This document shows, in pieces, positions 1-7,706 of a DNA stretch of 23,067 bases. Source of the DNA: PCC-7336 sp039817825 (GTDB lineage Bacteria > Cyanobacteriota > Cyanobacteriia > Thermostichales > PCC-7336); contig JBCBVA010000059.1 in the NCBI GenBank assembly GCA_039817825.1, positions 1 to 23,067 of the forward strand, read 5' to 3'. Numbering within the stretch: the first letter of the stretch is position 1; every line of letters begins with the position of its first letter. The notes under the pieces are model-generated. The model saw only the letters and a program-made list of their open reading frames with translations, searched no databases and had not been told where the DNA came from. A program made the translations under genes and the position numbers.

Positions 1-192
1 TGAGTAAGGGGGCAAGTCGTTGGGCAGGTCTGCCCAATTACAACCATTCTTGAGCTGATAGAAGATTCCATCCAGAATTTCTCGGGTGCTCCACCGGGGA
101 GGACGGGTCCGCTTTTTCTGCGGCAATATGTTTGGCAGCATAGGGGCGAGCACTTCCCACTCTTGGTCGCTAAGACTACTCAAGTACACCAT
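1..192 (-). CDS. IS5-family transposase, N-terminal part (cut by window edge)
   Basis: The first 64 codons of a transposase, reading out of the left edge of the window. The protein begins MVYLSSLSDQEWEVLAPMLP and continues with a basic stretch, then RWSTREILDGIFYQLKNGCN and WADLPNDLPPYS. This order (SDxxW near the start, RxxxxGIxYxLxxGCxWxxLP) is the conserved N-terminal domain of IS5-family (DUF4096-type) transposases; the DDE catalytic residues would lie outside the window. The ATG at 190-192 is the natural family start. Whether the element is intact cannot be told from here. It lies downstream of the threonine operon, on the same strand. Confidence 0.85.
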   Translation of the reverse strand, partial: MVYLSSLSDQEWEVLAPMLPNILPQKKRTRPPRWSTREILDGIFYQLKNGCNWADLPNDLPPYS

Positions 193-222
193 TCTGCCTG
201 GGTTAGACTCTGTCCCCAAGAT
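1..222 (-). mobile_element. Left part of an IS5-type insertion sequence
   Basis: The element includes the transposase start and probably a short end to its right. The stretch 200-222 (GGGTTAGACTCTGTCCCCAA and a few bases more) lies just upstream of the transposase start, where the terminal inverted repeat of such elements usually sits. The outer boundary is a guess: the other end is outside the window, so neither the inverted repeat nor a target duplication can be confirmed. Confidence 0.4.
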
Positions 223-390
223 TATTTCCCACGACAATAGATCTCAAATGGGTTCTATAGAAAGCGCGTCACTGTTCGTCACCAGATAACGATACGGACC
301 ACACAGTTTGCCTCTAACTCCATCATGCACTTGCAGCTCGGTGAAATAGTGGCGGCCAGACGTAATTTCCTTTCAGCCAGTTAGACAACA

Positions 391-417
391 TTCTGCTTGG
401 ATTGTTGTCGATACAAA
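391..417 (-). repeat. Dispersed 27-base repeat, copy A (downstream of ilvA)
   Basis: This is a near copy of the kbl leader segment at 3097-3123 (24 of 27 identical: differences are C/T, G/A and G/C). Six bases beyond it lies an ATG that opens only a 22-codon frame, so no second kbl gene follows. It may be the scar of a local duplication. Confidence 0.5.
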
Positions 418-477
418 GCACCCGGGACGCGAGAAAAAGAGTCCGGGCCGCAGGCCAGCATTCACCAGTTATTGAGT

Positions 478-531
478 TTACCGAGAGCGATCGCGCAGCA
501 GGCGGCGCATCACTTTATTGGAAGCCCTCCC
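478..531 (-). pseudogene. Possible remnant tail of an acyl-CoA/acetyl-CoA synthetase
   Basis: Reading the minus strand from 531 to the TAA at 478-480 gives GRASNKVMRRLLRDRSR and stop. AMP-forming acyl-CoA synthetases end with a motif of the form (T/A)(R/A)S(G/N)KVxRRxLR, in which the lysine is catalytic, and the match here is close. The frame is closed by TGA at 532-534, so only the last 17 residues remain, immediately behind ilvA. It is too short for certainty and could be chance; a search of the translated region against AMP-ligase C-termini would decide. Confidence 0.3.
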
Positions 532-553
532 TCACTTGAGCCCCGAACGAGAC

Positions 554-1855
554 TTACCGAGAGGGAAGAGGTATAGCTGGAGCGAGGTACTTCAAATCGG
601 ATATGGCATTGGGATGCGACCTCGCCACCCTTGACGTTTGCCAATCCGCTTGTTGGGGAATGTGAATCACATACCCCTTCTCGGTCAGCGCAGCCACAAT
701 GCGCTCCACGTGTTCCAGCCCCCGCGTCTGCAGGACAAACTGAATGCTGACCGACTGCAGCGGCAACCCGGTGAATACCCGTTGATGCTGCACTTCGACG
801 ATATTGGCTCCGGCATCACCAATACAGCTAGCCACATCAGCTAACCCTCCGGGCAGATCTCTAACATCGACATCCAGTCGAATCAACCGACCGGAGCGCA
901 CCAGCCCCCGCTGCACGATTCTGGAGAGGATAGACAAGTCAATATTGCCGCCACTGAGAATGACGCCGACCGATCGACCGACAAACCGATCGCGATAATT
1001 CATCACGGCTGCCACGCCAACCGCCCCCGCTCCCTCCACCACCGTTTTTTCCCGCTCCAGCAAGAGTCCGACGGCTGCCTCAATCTCCCCTTCATCCACC
1101 AGCACAATCTCGTCCACCCACTCCCGCACGAGCGGCAACGTCAGTTGACCGGGGGACTTGACTGCAATCCCCTCCGCAATCGTCGAGTTACCGCAGGTGA
1201 CTGGCTCCCCCCGCAGCGCCTGGAAGGTGGAGGGAAAGCGCTTCGTTTGGACGCCAACGATCTCGATGTTGGGGCACAGACTCTTGGCCGCAATCGCGTT
1301 CCCCGAAATCAAGCCGCCCCCTCCCACCGGCACCATGAGCGCGTCTAATTCGGGATAGGCGTCCAGCATTTCCAAGGCGATGGTGCCCTGCCCGGCAATA
1401 ATGCGTTCGTCATCGTAGGGATGGACCGTTTGCAGACCGCGCTCGCGGGCTAATTCTTGTCCCAAGGCAATCGAGTCGTCCAGTGTCTCTCCGTGGAAAA
1501 TCACCTCGGCCCCAAAGGCGCGGGTGCGCTCCACTTTGATATTGGGGGTGAACTGCGGCATGACGATGGTGGCCGGAATACCCAACCGTTCGGCCTGATA
1601 GGCCACCGCCTGCGCGTGGTTGCCTGCGGACATGGCAATAATGCCTTTCTCCCGCTGGGTTGGAGTCAAAGAAAGCAGCTTGACCAGAGCGCCACGCTCT
1701 TTGAACGAGCCGGTGAATTGCTGGTTTTCAAACTTGAGGACAATGTTGGCACCTACGAGTTCCGACAGCGATCGCGACTGCCGAAAGGGGGTATCGGATG
1801 CCAGACCTCGAATGATGTCAGAGGCTGCGAGGATGTCCTTGAAAGTGACGGTCAT
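554..1855 (-). CDS. ilvA: Threonine ammonia-lyase with C-terminal ACT domain
   Basis: A PLP enzyme that deaminates threonine to 2-oxobutyrate and ammonia. From the ATG at 1855 the protein has 433 residues. FTGSFKERGA (residues 47-56) carries the PLP lysine K52, and VPVGGGGLISG is the glycine loop that holds the cofactor phosphate. After about residue 325 comes a single ACT-type domain starting near RLIRLDVDVRDLPGGLADVA. One ACT domain and this length fit the medium-length form, often catabolic, rather than the roughly 500-residue isoleucine-biosynthesis form with two ACT-like domains. A TTG at 1870 would overlap the kbl stop, but the ATG at 1855 has GAGGA eight bases upstream and is preferred. 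It is the last gene of tdh-kbl-ilvA. The 2-oxobutyrate could feed isoleucine synthesis or be oxidised. Confidence 0.9.
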   Translation of the reverse strand: MTVTFKDILAASDIIRGLASDTPFRQSRSLSELVGANIVLKFENQQFTGSFKERGALVKLLSLTPTQREKGIIAMSAGNHAQAVAYQAERLGIPATIVMPQFTPNIKVERTRAFGAEVIFHGETLDDSIALGQELARERGLQTVHPYDDERIIAGQGTIALEMLDAYPELDALMVPVGGGGLISGNAIAAKSLCPNIEIVGVQTKRFPSTFQALRGEPVTCGNSTIAEGIAVKSPGQLTLPLVREWVDEIVLVDEGEIEAAVGLLLEREKTVVEGAGAVGVAAVMNYRDRFVGRSVGVILSGGNIDLSILSRIVQRGLVRSGRLIRLDVDVRDLPGGLADVASCIGDAGANIVEVQHQRVFTGLPLQSVSIQFVLQTRGLEHVERIVAALTEKGYVIHIPQQADWQTSRVARSHPNAISDLKYLAPAIPLPSR

Positions 1856-1866
1856 CGCTCGCTTCC

Positions 1867-3090
1867 TCAACCAGTACCGATTGGGGTGGCCTGAGTTACC
1901 GTTGCGATAACCCCGTAATGTTGGGCTATTCGAGCCAGGGCGTTAATGCCGCGATCGAGATGCTCGCGGGTGTGGGCGGCGGAGATTTGCATGCGTATGC
2001 GAGCCTGACCTTTAGGAACCACCGGATAGCTAAACCCGATCGCGTAAATCCCCTCTACAAGTAGATCGCGGGAGATATCCTGGGCCAGCTGCGCTTCGTA
2101 GAGCATAATCGGCACGATTGGGTGAATGCCGGATTTGATGTCGAAACCAAGAGCCGTTAGGCGTTGGCGGAAGTAGCGAGTGTTGTCCATGAGCCGATCG
2201 CGCAGGTCGGTGCTTCGCTCTAGCATCTCCAAAACATGCAGGCTGGTGTAGACAATGACGGGGGCGAGACTGTTGGAGAACAGGTAGGGGCGCGATCGCT
2301 GGCGAAGGAGGTCAATAATGACTTTGCGACCTGACGTAAAACCTCCCGATGCACCTCCCAAGGCTTTGCCGAGAGTGCTGGTGACAATATCCACCCGACC
2401 CATGACGCCGCAATGCTCGATACTTCCACGTCCTGTTGGGCCGAAAAATCCGGTGGCGTGGCTGTCATCCACCATCACCAAGGCATTGTAGCGATCGGCC
2501 AAATCGCAGATGCGATCCAATCGGGCGATATCGCCATCCATGCTGAACACACCGTCGGTGGCAATTAAGCGAATTGTGGCAGACTGGGCTTCCTGCAACG
2601 CTCGCTCCAATTCCTCCATATTGCTGTGGGAATAACGGTAGCGCTTCGCCTTGCACAGCCGAATGCCGTCGATGATGCTGGCGTGGTTGAGAGCATCGCT
2701 AAAGACAGCACAGTCCGCATCTAGCAGGGTTTCGAACAATCCACCATTGGCGTCGAAGCAAGAACTGTAGAGGATCGTGTCTTCCGTACCGAGGAACTGC
2801 GACAGCTTGGCTTCCAAGTCTTTGTGAATGGTCTGGGTGCCGCAGATAAAGCGCACCGATGAGAGTCCGAAACCGTATTCAGTCAATCCTTCTCGGGCCG
2901 CAGCTATCAATTCAGGATTGTTGGACAACCCCAGATAGTTGTTGGCACAAAAGTTAATCGCCTCCTGGCCTCCCATCACGGCAATCTCTGCCCCCTGCGG
3001 TGTCGCCAGAAGACGCTCCCCTTTATGCAGGTCTGATTGCTGAATCTCGTCCAGGATGGCTTGAAAAATGGGGGCTGCAGTTATATCCAT
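1867..3090 (-). CDS. kbl: Glycine C-acetyltransferase (2-amino-3-ketobutyrate CoA ligase)
   Basis: Cleaves 2-amino-3-oxobutyrate with CoA to glycine and acetyl-CoA, the second step of threonine oxidation. It is 407 residues long from the ATG at 3090. Family signatures in order are INFCANNYLGL near residue 45, SVRFICGTQ near 78, ATDGVFSMDGDIA near 177, VMVDDSHATGFFG near 206 and STLGKALGGASGG with the PLP lysine K242, which matches the position in the E. coli enzyme. An upstream ATG at 3135 overlaps the tdh stop as ATGA, but the 15 extra residues do not fit the family. The inner ATG has AAGGAG eight bases upstream and gives an N-terminus that aligns with E. coli Kbl. The pairing with tdh separates it from related 8-amino-7-oxononanoate and aminolevulinate synthases. 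Confidence 0.93.
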   Translation of the reverse strand: MDITAAPIFQAILDEIQQSDLHKGERLLATPQGAEIAVMGGQEAINFCANNYLGLSNNPELIAAAREGLTEYGFGLSSVRFICGTQTIHKDLEAKLSQFLGTEDTILYSSCFDANGGLFETLLDADCAVFSDALNHASIIDGIRLCKAKRYRYSHSNMEELERALQEAQSATIRLIATDGVFSMDGDIARLDRICDLADRYNALVMVDDSHATGFFGPTGRGSIEHCGVMGRVDIVTSTLGKALGGASGGFTSGRKVIIDLLRQRSRPYLFSNSLAPVIVYTSLHVLEMLERSTDLRDRLMDNTRYFRQRLTALGFDIKSGIHPIVPIMLYEAQLAQDISRDLLVEGIYAIGFSYPVVPKGQARIRMQISAAHTREHLDRGINALARIAQHYGVIATVTQATPIGTG

Positions 3091-3096
3091 CGGGAT

Positions 3097-3123
3097 TTCT
3101 CCTTGGATTGCTGTCGATGCAAA
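3097..3123 (-). repeat. Dispersed 27-base repeat, copy B (kbl leader)
   Basis: On the minus strand this segment matches 24 of 27 bases of the segment at 391-417. This copy ends just inside the ribosome-binding site of kbl, between the tdh stop and the kbl ATG. The match extends weakly a few bases further on the upstream side with a small gap. Confidence 0.5.
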
Positions 3124-3131
3124 ACCTGGAT

Positions 3132-4136
3132 TCATGCCCGACTGGGTACTGGTTGCAGTTCAGATGGGGACGAAACGTCACCCCAGCCAAGCTGTTCCGA
3201 CAGTCGGACGAGCATGTCCGCCACGATCGCCGATAAGTCGTAGCAGTGATGCCAGCCCCAATCCTGGCGTGCCTGCGAGTCGTCAATAACAGACGGCCAC
3301 GAATCGGCAATATCCTGACGAAAATCGGGACTGTAGTGGCAGGTAAAATCGGGCAGATATTGCTGAATTTCGGCAACCAGCTCGGCCGCGGAGAAACTGA
3401 CAGCGGCAATGTTGTAGCTAGAGCGCACGGTGATGCTGTCGGGGTCTGCATGCATGAGGGCGAGGATAGCGGCGATCGTGTCCGGCATGTACATCATGGG
3501 TAGCCGGGTATGCGGCCGGACAAAACAGGTATACGAGCGGTATTTGAGAGCTTCGTAAAACATTTCAACGGCAAAATCTGTCGTTCCGCCCCCCGGTAAC
3601 GTCGTGTGACTAATGATTCCAGGCAAGCGCAGGCTACGAACATCCACACCGTAGCGATCGGCATAGTACTGACAGAGCATTTCTCCGGTGGCTTTGGTAA
3701 TGCCGTACATCGTCGACGGATCTTCCACCGCAATTTGTGGGGTACCGATCTTGAGGGTTTGGGGGCCGAAAACAGCAATAGAACTGGGCCAGAACACCCT
3801 GAGGTGATGGGATTTGGCAATATCTAGCACATTTCTAAGGCCGTCAATATTCACCGACCAGCAGCGATCGGGAAGCTCTTCTCCTGTGGCAGACAAGATG
3901 CCTGCTAGATGGTAAATAGTGCCAACGCGGTACTGCTCTACCAGATCGCGTAGGCGACCTTTATTCGTAACGTTTAGAACTTCGTAAGGTGAAAGATCGG
4001 CGTCGGTTGCAGATGGCGTACGACTACTTTCAATGACCTGTCCCGTGCCGTAGCGATCGCGCAAGGTTACTGCCAGGTCGCTCCCGATCTGTCCCTTGGC
4101 CCCCGTCACCAATATCGTCGTTCCGCTACGCACCAC
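3132..4136 (-). CDS. tdh: L-threonine 3-dehydrogenase, SDR/epimerase-like type
   Basis: NAD-dependent oxidation of threonine at C3 to 2-amino-3-oxobutyrate, handed directly to Kbl. The 334-residue protein is an extended short-chain dehydrogenase: the Rossmann loop is TGAKGQIG (residues 11-18), the catalytic pair is Y144 and K148 in STMYGITKATGE, and the serine lies in FWPSSIAVFG (about 118-119). PGIISHTTLPGGGTTDFAVE and the length are typical of the epimerase-like threonine dehydrogenases known from Cupriavidus and Flavobacterium, not of the zinc MDR enzyme of E. coli. The start is uncertain: two GTG codons stand in tandem at 4134-4136 and 4131-4133, and the AGGA overlaps them closely. The first β-strand (TTILVTG) requires a start no later than this. 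It is the first gene of the operon. Confidence 0.9.
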   Translation of the reverse strand: MVRSGTTILVTGAKGQIGSDLAVTLRDRYGTGQVIESSRTPSATDADLSPYEVLNVTNKGRLRDLVEQYRVGTIYHLAGILSATGEELPDRCWSVNIDGLRNVLDIAKSHHLRVFWPSSIAVFGPQTLKIGTPQIAVEDPSTMYGITKATGEMLCQYYADRYGVDVRSLRLPGIISHTTLPGGGTTDFAVEMFYEALKYRSYTCFVRPHTRLPMMYMPDTIAAILALMHADPDSITVRSSYNIAAVSFSAAELVAEIQQYLPDFTCHYSPDFRQDIADSWPSVIDDSQARQDWGWHHCYDLSAIVADMLVRLSEQLGWGDVSSPSELQPVPSRA

Positions 4137-4562
4137 TCCTATCCCAATTCATCGTTTTGCGCGAATTTTCAACCAAACAATCCCCTCTTCGAATGCAAAT
4201 CTGCTCGAATCATTCAACGTTATGGCTAGACTCTAGAAACTAAAGAAAAATTCACTAATATATCGACTGCAATCAGCAACAACCAGCCTCTATTCGTCCA
4301 TAAAAGCTAACGAAAAAGGAAGGTCAACCGATCGGACTTGGCCTGCTAGAACGCCTATAAAAAGGGATTATAGAACGAAGCGATATGAAAAACACTTCCC
4401 TAACAAACAAGGGATTGGCCAGAATTCCTTAGCTTCCATTTTAATATTCCTTTTAGCCGATGTCAGATGTTTGTGTAGATTTTTGTATGACAAAACTCGA
4501 TGGATCGCGATCGAATAAGCCACAATTTAAGTAGAGATAATTCTGGAAGAAGGAGACCCGTG
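4137..4562. other. AT-rich divergent intergenic region
   Basis: No gene is seen here. It separates the leftward threonine operon from the rightward small membrane peptide, so it should hold two divergent promoters. GATAAT at 4536-4541 is a possible -10 box for the rightward gene, but no convincing -35 box accompanies it. GGCTAGACTCT at 4224-4234 resembles the presumed IS end at 201-211. It is clearly richer in A and T than the surrounding genes. Confidence 0.5.
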
Positions 4563-4652
4563 ATGGACGATACCCGAATGGAAGCTATAGAAGTCTTAGG
4601 CGCAATTGTTGGCTTCTTTCTTGTTGGCGCGCTAATTATTGCGCTCGTATAA
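4563..4652 (+). CDS. 29-residue single-span membrane peptide, unrecognised
   Basis: The frame reads MDDTRMEAIEVLGAI followed by VGFFLVGALIIALV and TAA. It has a short acidic N-terminus and then one hydrophobic helix of about 18 residues running to the C-terminus. AGGAG stands at 4551-4555, seven bases before the ATG, and a GATAAT at 4536-4541 may be the promoter. Length and layout are like the many tiny subunits of cyanobacterial photosynthetic complexes (PetN, PetL, PsbM and similar), but the sequence matches none that I recognise. No second gene overlaps it and it is separated from the next operon by about 200 bases. It is likely real because of the good ribosome-binding site and the clean membrane span. 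Confidence 0.55.
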   Translation: MDDTRMEAIEVLGAIVGFFLVGALIIALV

Positions 4653-4857
4653 AGCCAAAGCGCTTAGCTGCCCCCTGACAGACCTGCGCGATACAGCCGG
4701 AGGGCGATCGCCTCTAGTGGCACAGTTCCCCTCCGTTGCCACATCCAATGCGCGGGTTATGTGAGTCCGCTGTCGATTACTTTGTGCTCTGGTCGGACGT
4801 GCTGTCGGAGCGGGCTCGTATGGGGTCGTGTTTTGTTGTTTGGAGGCCGCCCCAACC

Positions 4858-6378
4858 ATGCCTGCAATACCAACGGCTTCAATACCATCGGCTGTAATGC
4901 AGTGCCTCAATTTCATAGACGGTCGCTGGGTAGCGGCGAGTTCGGGAGAAACCACGGACTGTCGCAATCCGGCTGACTGGAGGGAGGTGGTGGCTACCGC
5001 CCCACGCTCCAATCCTACCGATGTAGATGCCGCTGTTATGGCGGCCCGCCAAGCGTATCGTCACTGGCGACTGGTTCCCGCTCCAGTGAGAGCGGAATAC
5101 GTGCTGCGCGTGGGGGAGTTGCTGCGGGAGCGTAAAGAAGAACTGGCCCGCATGATGACGTGGGAAATGGGCAAGCCGCTGGACGAAACGAGAGGGGACG
5201 TGCAAGAGGGCATTGATTGTGCCTTCTACTACGCCGGAGAAGGGCGACGCTTGTTCGGTCAAACCACCCCGTCTGAATTGGGCAATAAGTTCGCCATGAC
5301 GGTGCGGGTGCCGGTTGGGGTCTGCGCCCTCATTACCCCGTGGAATTTCCCCATTGCTATTCCCTGCTGGAAGTCATTACCGGCGCTGGTATGCGGCAAT
5401 ACTATTGTCTTCAAACCGGCCACCGATACCCCTGCCTGCGCCACCTTGCTGACGCAAATTTTTGAGGCGGCTGGGCTACCGGCTGGTGTCGTAAACCTAG
5501 TACACGGTAGCGGCGAGGACGTCGGACAGGCTCTGACGGAGGATCCAGAAGTTGACCTGGTGTCGTTCACCGGCTCGTCACAAACGGGAGCAGAAGTGGG
5601 GGCGACCTGTGGACGCACCCACAAGCGGTTGTGTTTGGAAATGGGCGGCAAAAATGCCCAGATCGTGATGGAAGATGCGGATATTGACTTGGCCCTAGAT
5701 GGGGCTCTGTGGGGGGCGTTTGGTACGACGGGGCAGCGCTGCACGGCCACCAGTCGCTTGATTGTGCATCGCGATATTAAGGCTGAGTTCCTGAGCAAGT
5801 TGATCGACCAGGTTCGATCGCTGCGGTTGGGCTCCGGTCTCGACCCCGATACGGATATTGGCCCCCTGATAAACGCCACTCAGCGCGATCGCGTTGTCCG
5901 GTATCTCGATATTGCCCGTCAGGAGGGAGCACAGGTGGCGATTGGTGGCGGCATAGCAGTGGAAGGGGAATTACAGCACGGCTTCTTTTTCCAACCCACA
6001 ATTTTGGATGAGGTGACGCCGGAAATGAGGGTGGCACAAGAGGAAATTTTCGGCCCCGTGTTGGCTGTACTTGAAGTGAATTCGTTCGAAGAAGCGATCG
6101 CAGTGCTCAACCGTACTCCCTACGGTCTCTCCTCCTCTATTTACACCCGAGATGTCAACCGCGCCTTTCAAGCCATCCGAGATATCCAGGCTGGTATTAC
6201 CTACATCAATGGCCCCACCATCGGGGCAGAAGTTCATCTGCCGTTTGGAGGGGTAAAGCAAACCGGTAACGGCCACCGCGAAGCCGGAAGTAGCGCTCTA
6301 GATGTGTTTTCGGACTGGAAGACTGTGTACGTGGACTATTCCGGTCAATTGCAACGGGCACAAATCGATAACCGTTGA
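4858..6378 (+). CDS. Aldehyde dehydrogenase, probable aminoadipate-semialdehyde type
   Basis: NAD(P)-dependent oxidation of an aldehyde to an acid. With the start at 4858 it has 506 residues: TPWNFPIAIP with N163, LEMGGKNAQIV with the general base E261, and GQRCTATSR with the catalytic C295. The C-terminal signature GAEVHLPFGGVKQTGNGHRE is shared by aldehyde dehydrogenases of lysine catabolism (2-aminoadipate 6-semialdehyde dehydrogenases, ALDH7-like and relatives). Together with the following aminotransferase and HglS gene this points to semialdehyde to 2-aminoadipate. An upstream start at 4828 is possible, but GGAGG at 4842-4846 precedes the ATG at 4858. The stop is eight bases before the next ATG, so the genes form one operon. 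Substrate is inference; the enzyme class is certain. Confidence 0.85.
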   Translation: MPAIPTASIPSAVMQCLNFIDGRWVAASSGETTDCRNPADWREVVATAPRSNPTDVDAAVMAARQAYRHWRLVPAPVRAEYVLRVGELLRERKEELARMMTWEMGKPLDETRGDVQEGIDCAFYYAGEGRRLFGQTTPSELGNKFAMTVRVPVGVCALITPWNFPIAIPCWKSLPALVCGNTIVFKPATDTPACATLLTQIFEAAGLPAGVVNLVHGSGEDVGQALTEDPEVDLVSFTGSSQTGAEVGATCGRTHKRLCLEMGGKNAQIVMEDADIDLALDGALWGAFGTTGQRCTATSRLIVHRDIKAEFLSKLIDQVRSLRLGSGLDPDTDIGPLINATQRDRVVRYLDIARQEGAQVAIGGGIAVEGELQHGFFFQPTILDEVTPEMRVAQEEIFGPVLAVLEVNSFEEAIAVLNRTPYGLSSSIYTRDVNRAFQAIRDIQAGITYINGPTIGAEVHLPFGGVKQTGNGHREAGSSALDVFSDWKTVYVDYSGQLQRAQIDNR

Positions 6379-6386
6379 GGACTGTC

Positions 6387-7706
6387 ATGTTGGACGTCAT
6401 GCCGAACTCCACCCTGCCACGCATGCCGCGCTTGGTTACGCCGTTGCCGGGGCCACGGGCTCGGGAGTCGATCGCGCGCGATCGCGCCGTGTCCTCTCCC
6501 TCCTATACCCGTGCCTATCCACTCGTCATCGCGCGCGCCCAAGATTGCTCGGTTGAGGATGTGGATGGCAATGTCTTCTTGGACATGACGGCCGGAATTG
6601 CTGTGACAGCAACGGGACACGCCCACCCCCAAGTGGTAGAGGCCATTCAGCAGCAAGCCGCGCGCTTCCTGCACATGTCGGGAACGGATTTTTACTACGA
6701 GCCCATGCTGGAGTTGGCGGAGGCACTGGCTGCGCGGGCTCCCTTTCCAGTGCCCCAGAGGGGAGCTAGGGCACAGGTATTTTTTTGCAACTCCGGTACC
6801 GAGGCGATCGAGGGGACTATTAAGCTGGCCCGCTACTATACGAAGCGAACGCGAATTCTTGCCTTTGAGGGGGGCTTCCACGGACGCACCTACGGTTCAA
6901 TGTCCCTGACGGCGTCGAAAGCAGTGCAGCGTCAGGGCTTCGGCCCCTTACTTCCCGATGTCTCCCATATTCCCTACGGCACCCTTGCCAGCCTCGATCG
7001 CCTAGAAAAGGAGCTGTTTCCCGCCCTATTACCACCGGACGAGATTGCGGCGATTGTGGTGGAACCCATTCAAGGGGAAGGGGGCTATATCGTTCCAGAA
7101 GACGGATTTTTGCAAAGAATACGGGATATCTGCGATCGCCACGGCATGTTGATGGTGGTGGATGAAATTCAGGCGGGGATGGGTCGAACAGGGCGGTTAT
7201 TTGCGATCGAACATTGGGAGGTACAACCGGATATCGTCACGTTGGCGAAAGGGATTGCCAGTGGGTTGCCGTTGGGGGCGATTTTGTCGCGGCCGCAGTT
7301 GATGACCTGGCCAGCGGGCTCACACGCTACGACGTTTGGGGGGAATCCCGTTGCTTGTGCGGCGGCGACTGTCACGCTGAGATTGCTAGAAGCACGCTTG
7401 ATGGAGAACGCCCGCCAGATGGGCGAGCATTTGCAGACTGGTCTGGCCCGACTGGCCGATCGGTTTGATTGCATTTCATTGCCGCGTGGCAAGGGATTGA
7501 TGATTGCGGTGGATGTGTTGGCTCGGGATGGCAATCTCGATGCAGGGCTGCGCGATCGGATTATCGAGCGAGCCTTCCATCGCGGCCTGTTATTGCTCGG
7601 TTGCGGTAAGGCTGCGATTCGATTCTGTCCACCCCTGACTATTGAAAGCGATCGGATCGAGATGGCCCTGAAATTACTAGCTGAAGCAATTACGGACCTT
7701 TCATGA
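6387..7706 (+). CDS. Class III PLP aminotransferase (lysine or aminoadipate type)
   Basis: An aminotransferase of the ornithine/4-aminobutyrate/lysine group, 439 residues from the ATG at 6387 (GAGG six bases upstream; a TTG at 6375 overlapping the preceding stop is less likely). Visible signatures: FFCNSGTEAIEGTIKLAR (near residue 132), GGFHGRTYG (about 162), VVDEIQAGMGRTG with the PLP aspartate D259, and LAKGIASGLPLGA with the PLP lysine K288. The family moves an ω-amino group to 2-oxoglutarate. In this operon lysine to aminoadipate semialdehyde is the obvious job, but the enzyme might also convert 2-aminoadipate to 2-oxoadipate, the step otherwise unassigned here. Its stop overlaps the hglS start as ATGA, a sign of coupled translation. 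Confidence 0.88.
   Translation: MLDVMPNSTLPRMPRLVTPLPGPRARESIARDRAVSSPSYTRAYPLVIARAQDCSVEDVDGNVFLDMTAGIAVTATGHAHPQVVEAIQQQAARFLHMSGTDFYYEPMLELAEALAARAPFPVPQRGARAQVFFCNSGTEAIEGTIKLARYYTKRTRILAFEGGFHGRTYGSMSLTASKAVQRQGFGPLLPDVSHIPYGTLASLDRLEKELFPALLPPDEIAAIVVEPIQGEGGYIVPEDGFLQRIRDICDRHGMLMVVDEIQAGMGRTGRLFAIEHWEVQPDIVTLAKGIASGLPLGAILSRPQLMTWPAGSHATTFGGNPVACAAATVTLRLLEARLMENARQMGEHLQTGLARLADRFDCISLPRGKGLMIAVDVLARDGNLDAGLRDRIIERAFHRGLLLLGCGKAAIRFCPPLTIESDRIEMALKLLAEAITDLS

Larger units (their letters stand above)
193..553. other. Intergenic scar between IS and ilvA
   Basis: No intact gene is visible in about 360 bases. It contains the presumed IS end, a 27-base near copy (391-417) of the sequence just upstream of kbl, and a short reading frame on the minus strand (478-531) resembling an acyl-CoA synthetase C-terminus. 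The string TTACCGAGAG occurs twice, at the end of that frame (479-488, one base shifted) and at the ilvA stop (555-563 region). The mix of IS, duplicated leader and gene tail suggests rearrangement. Confidence 0.5.
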
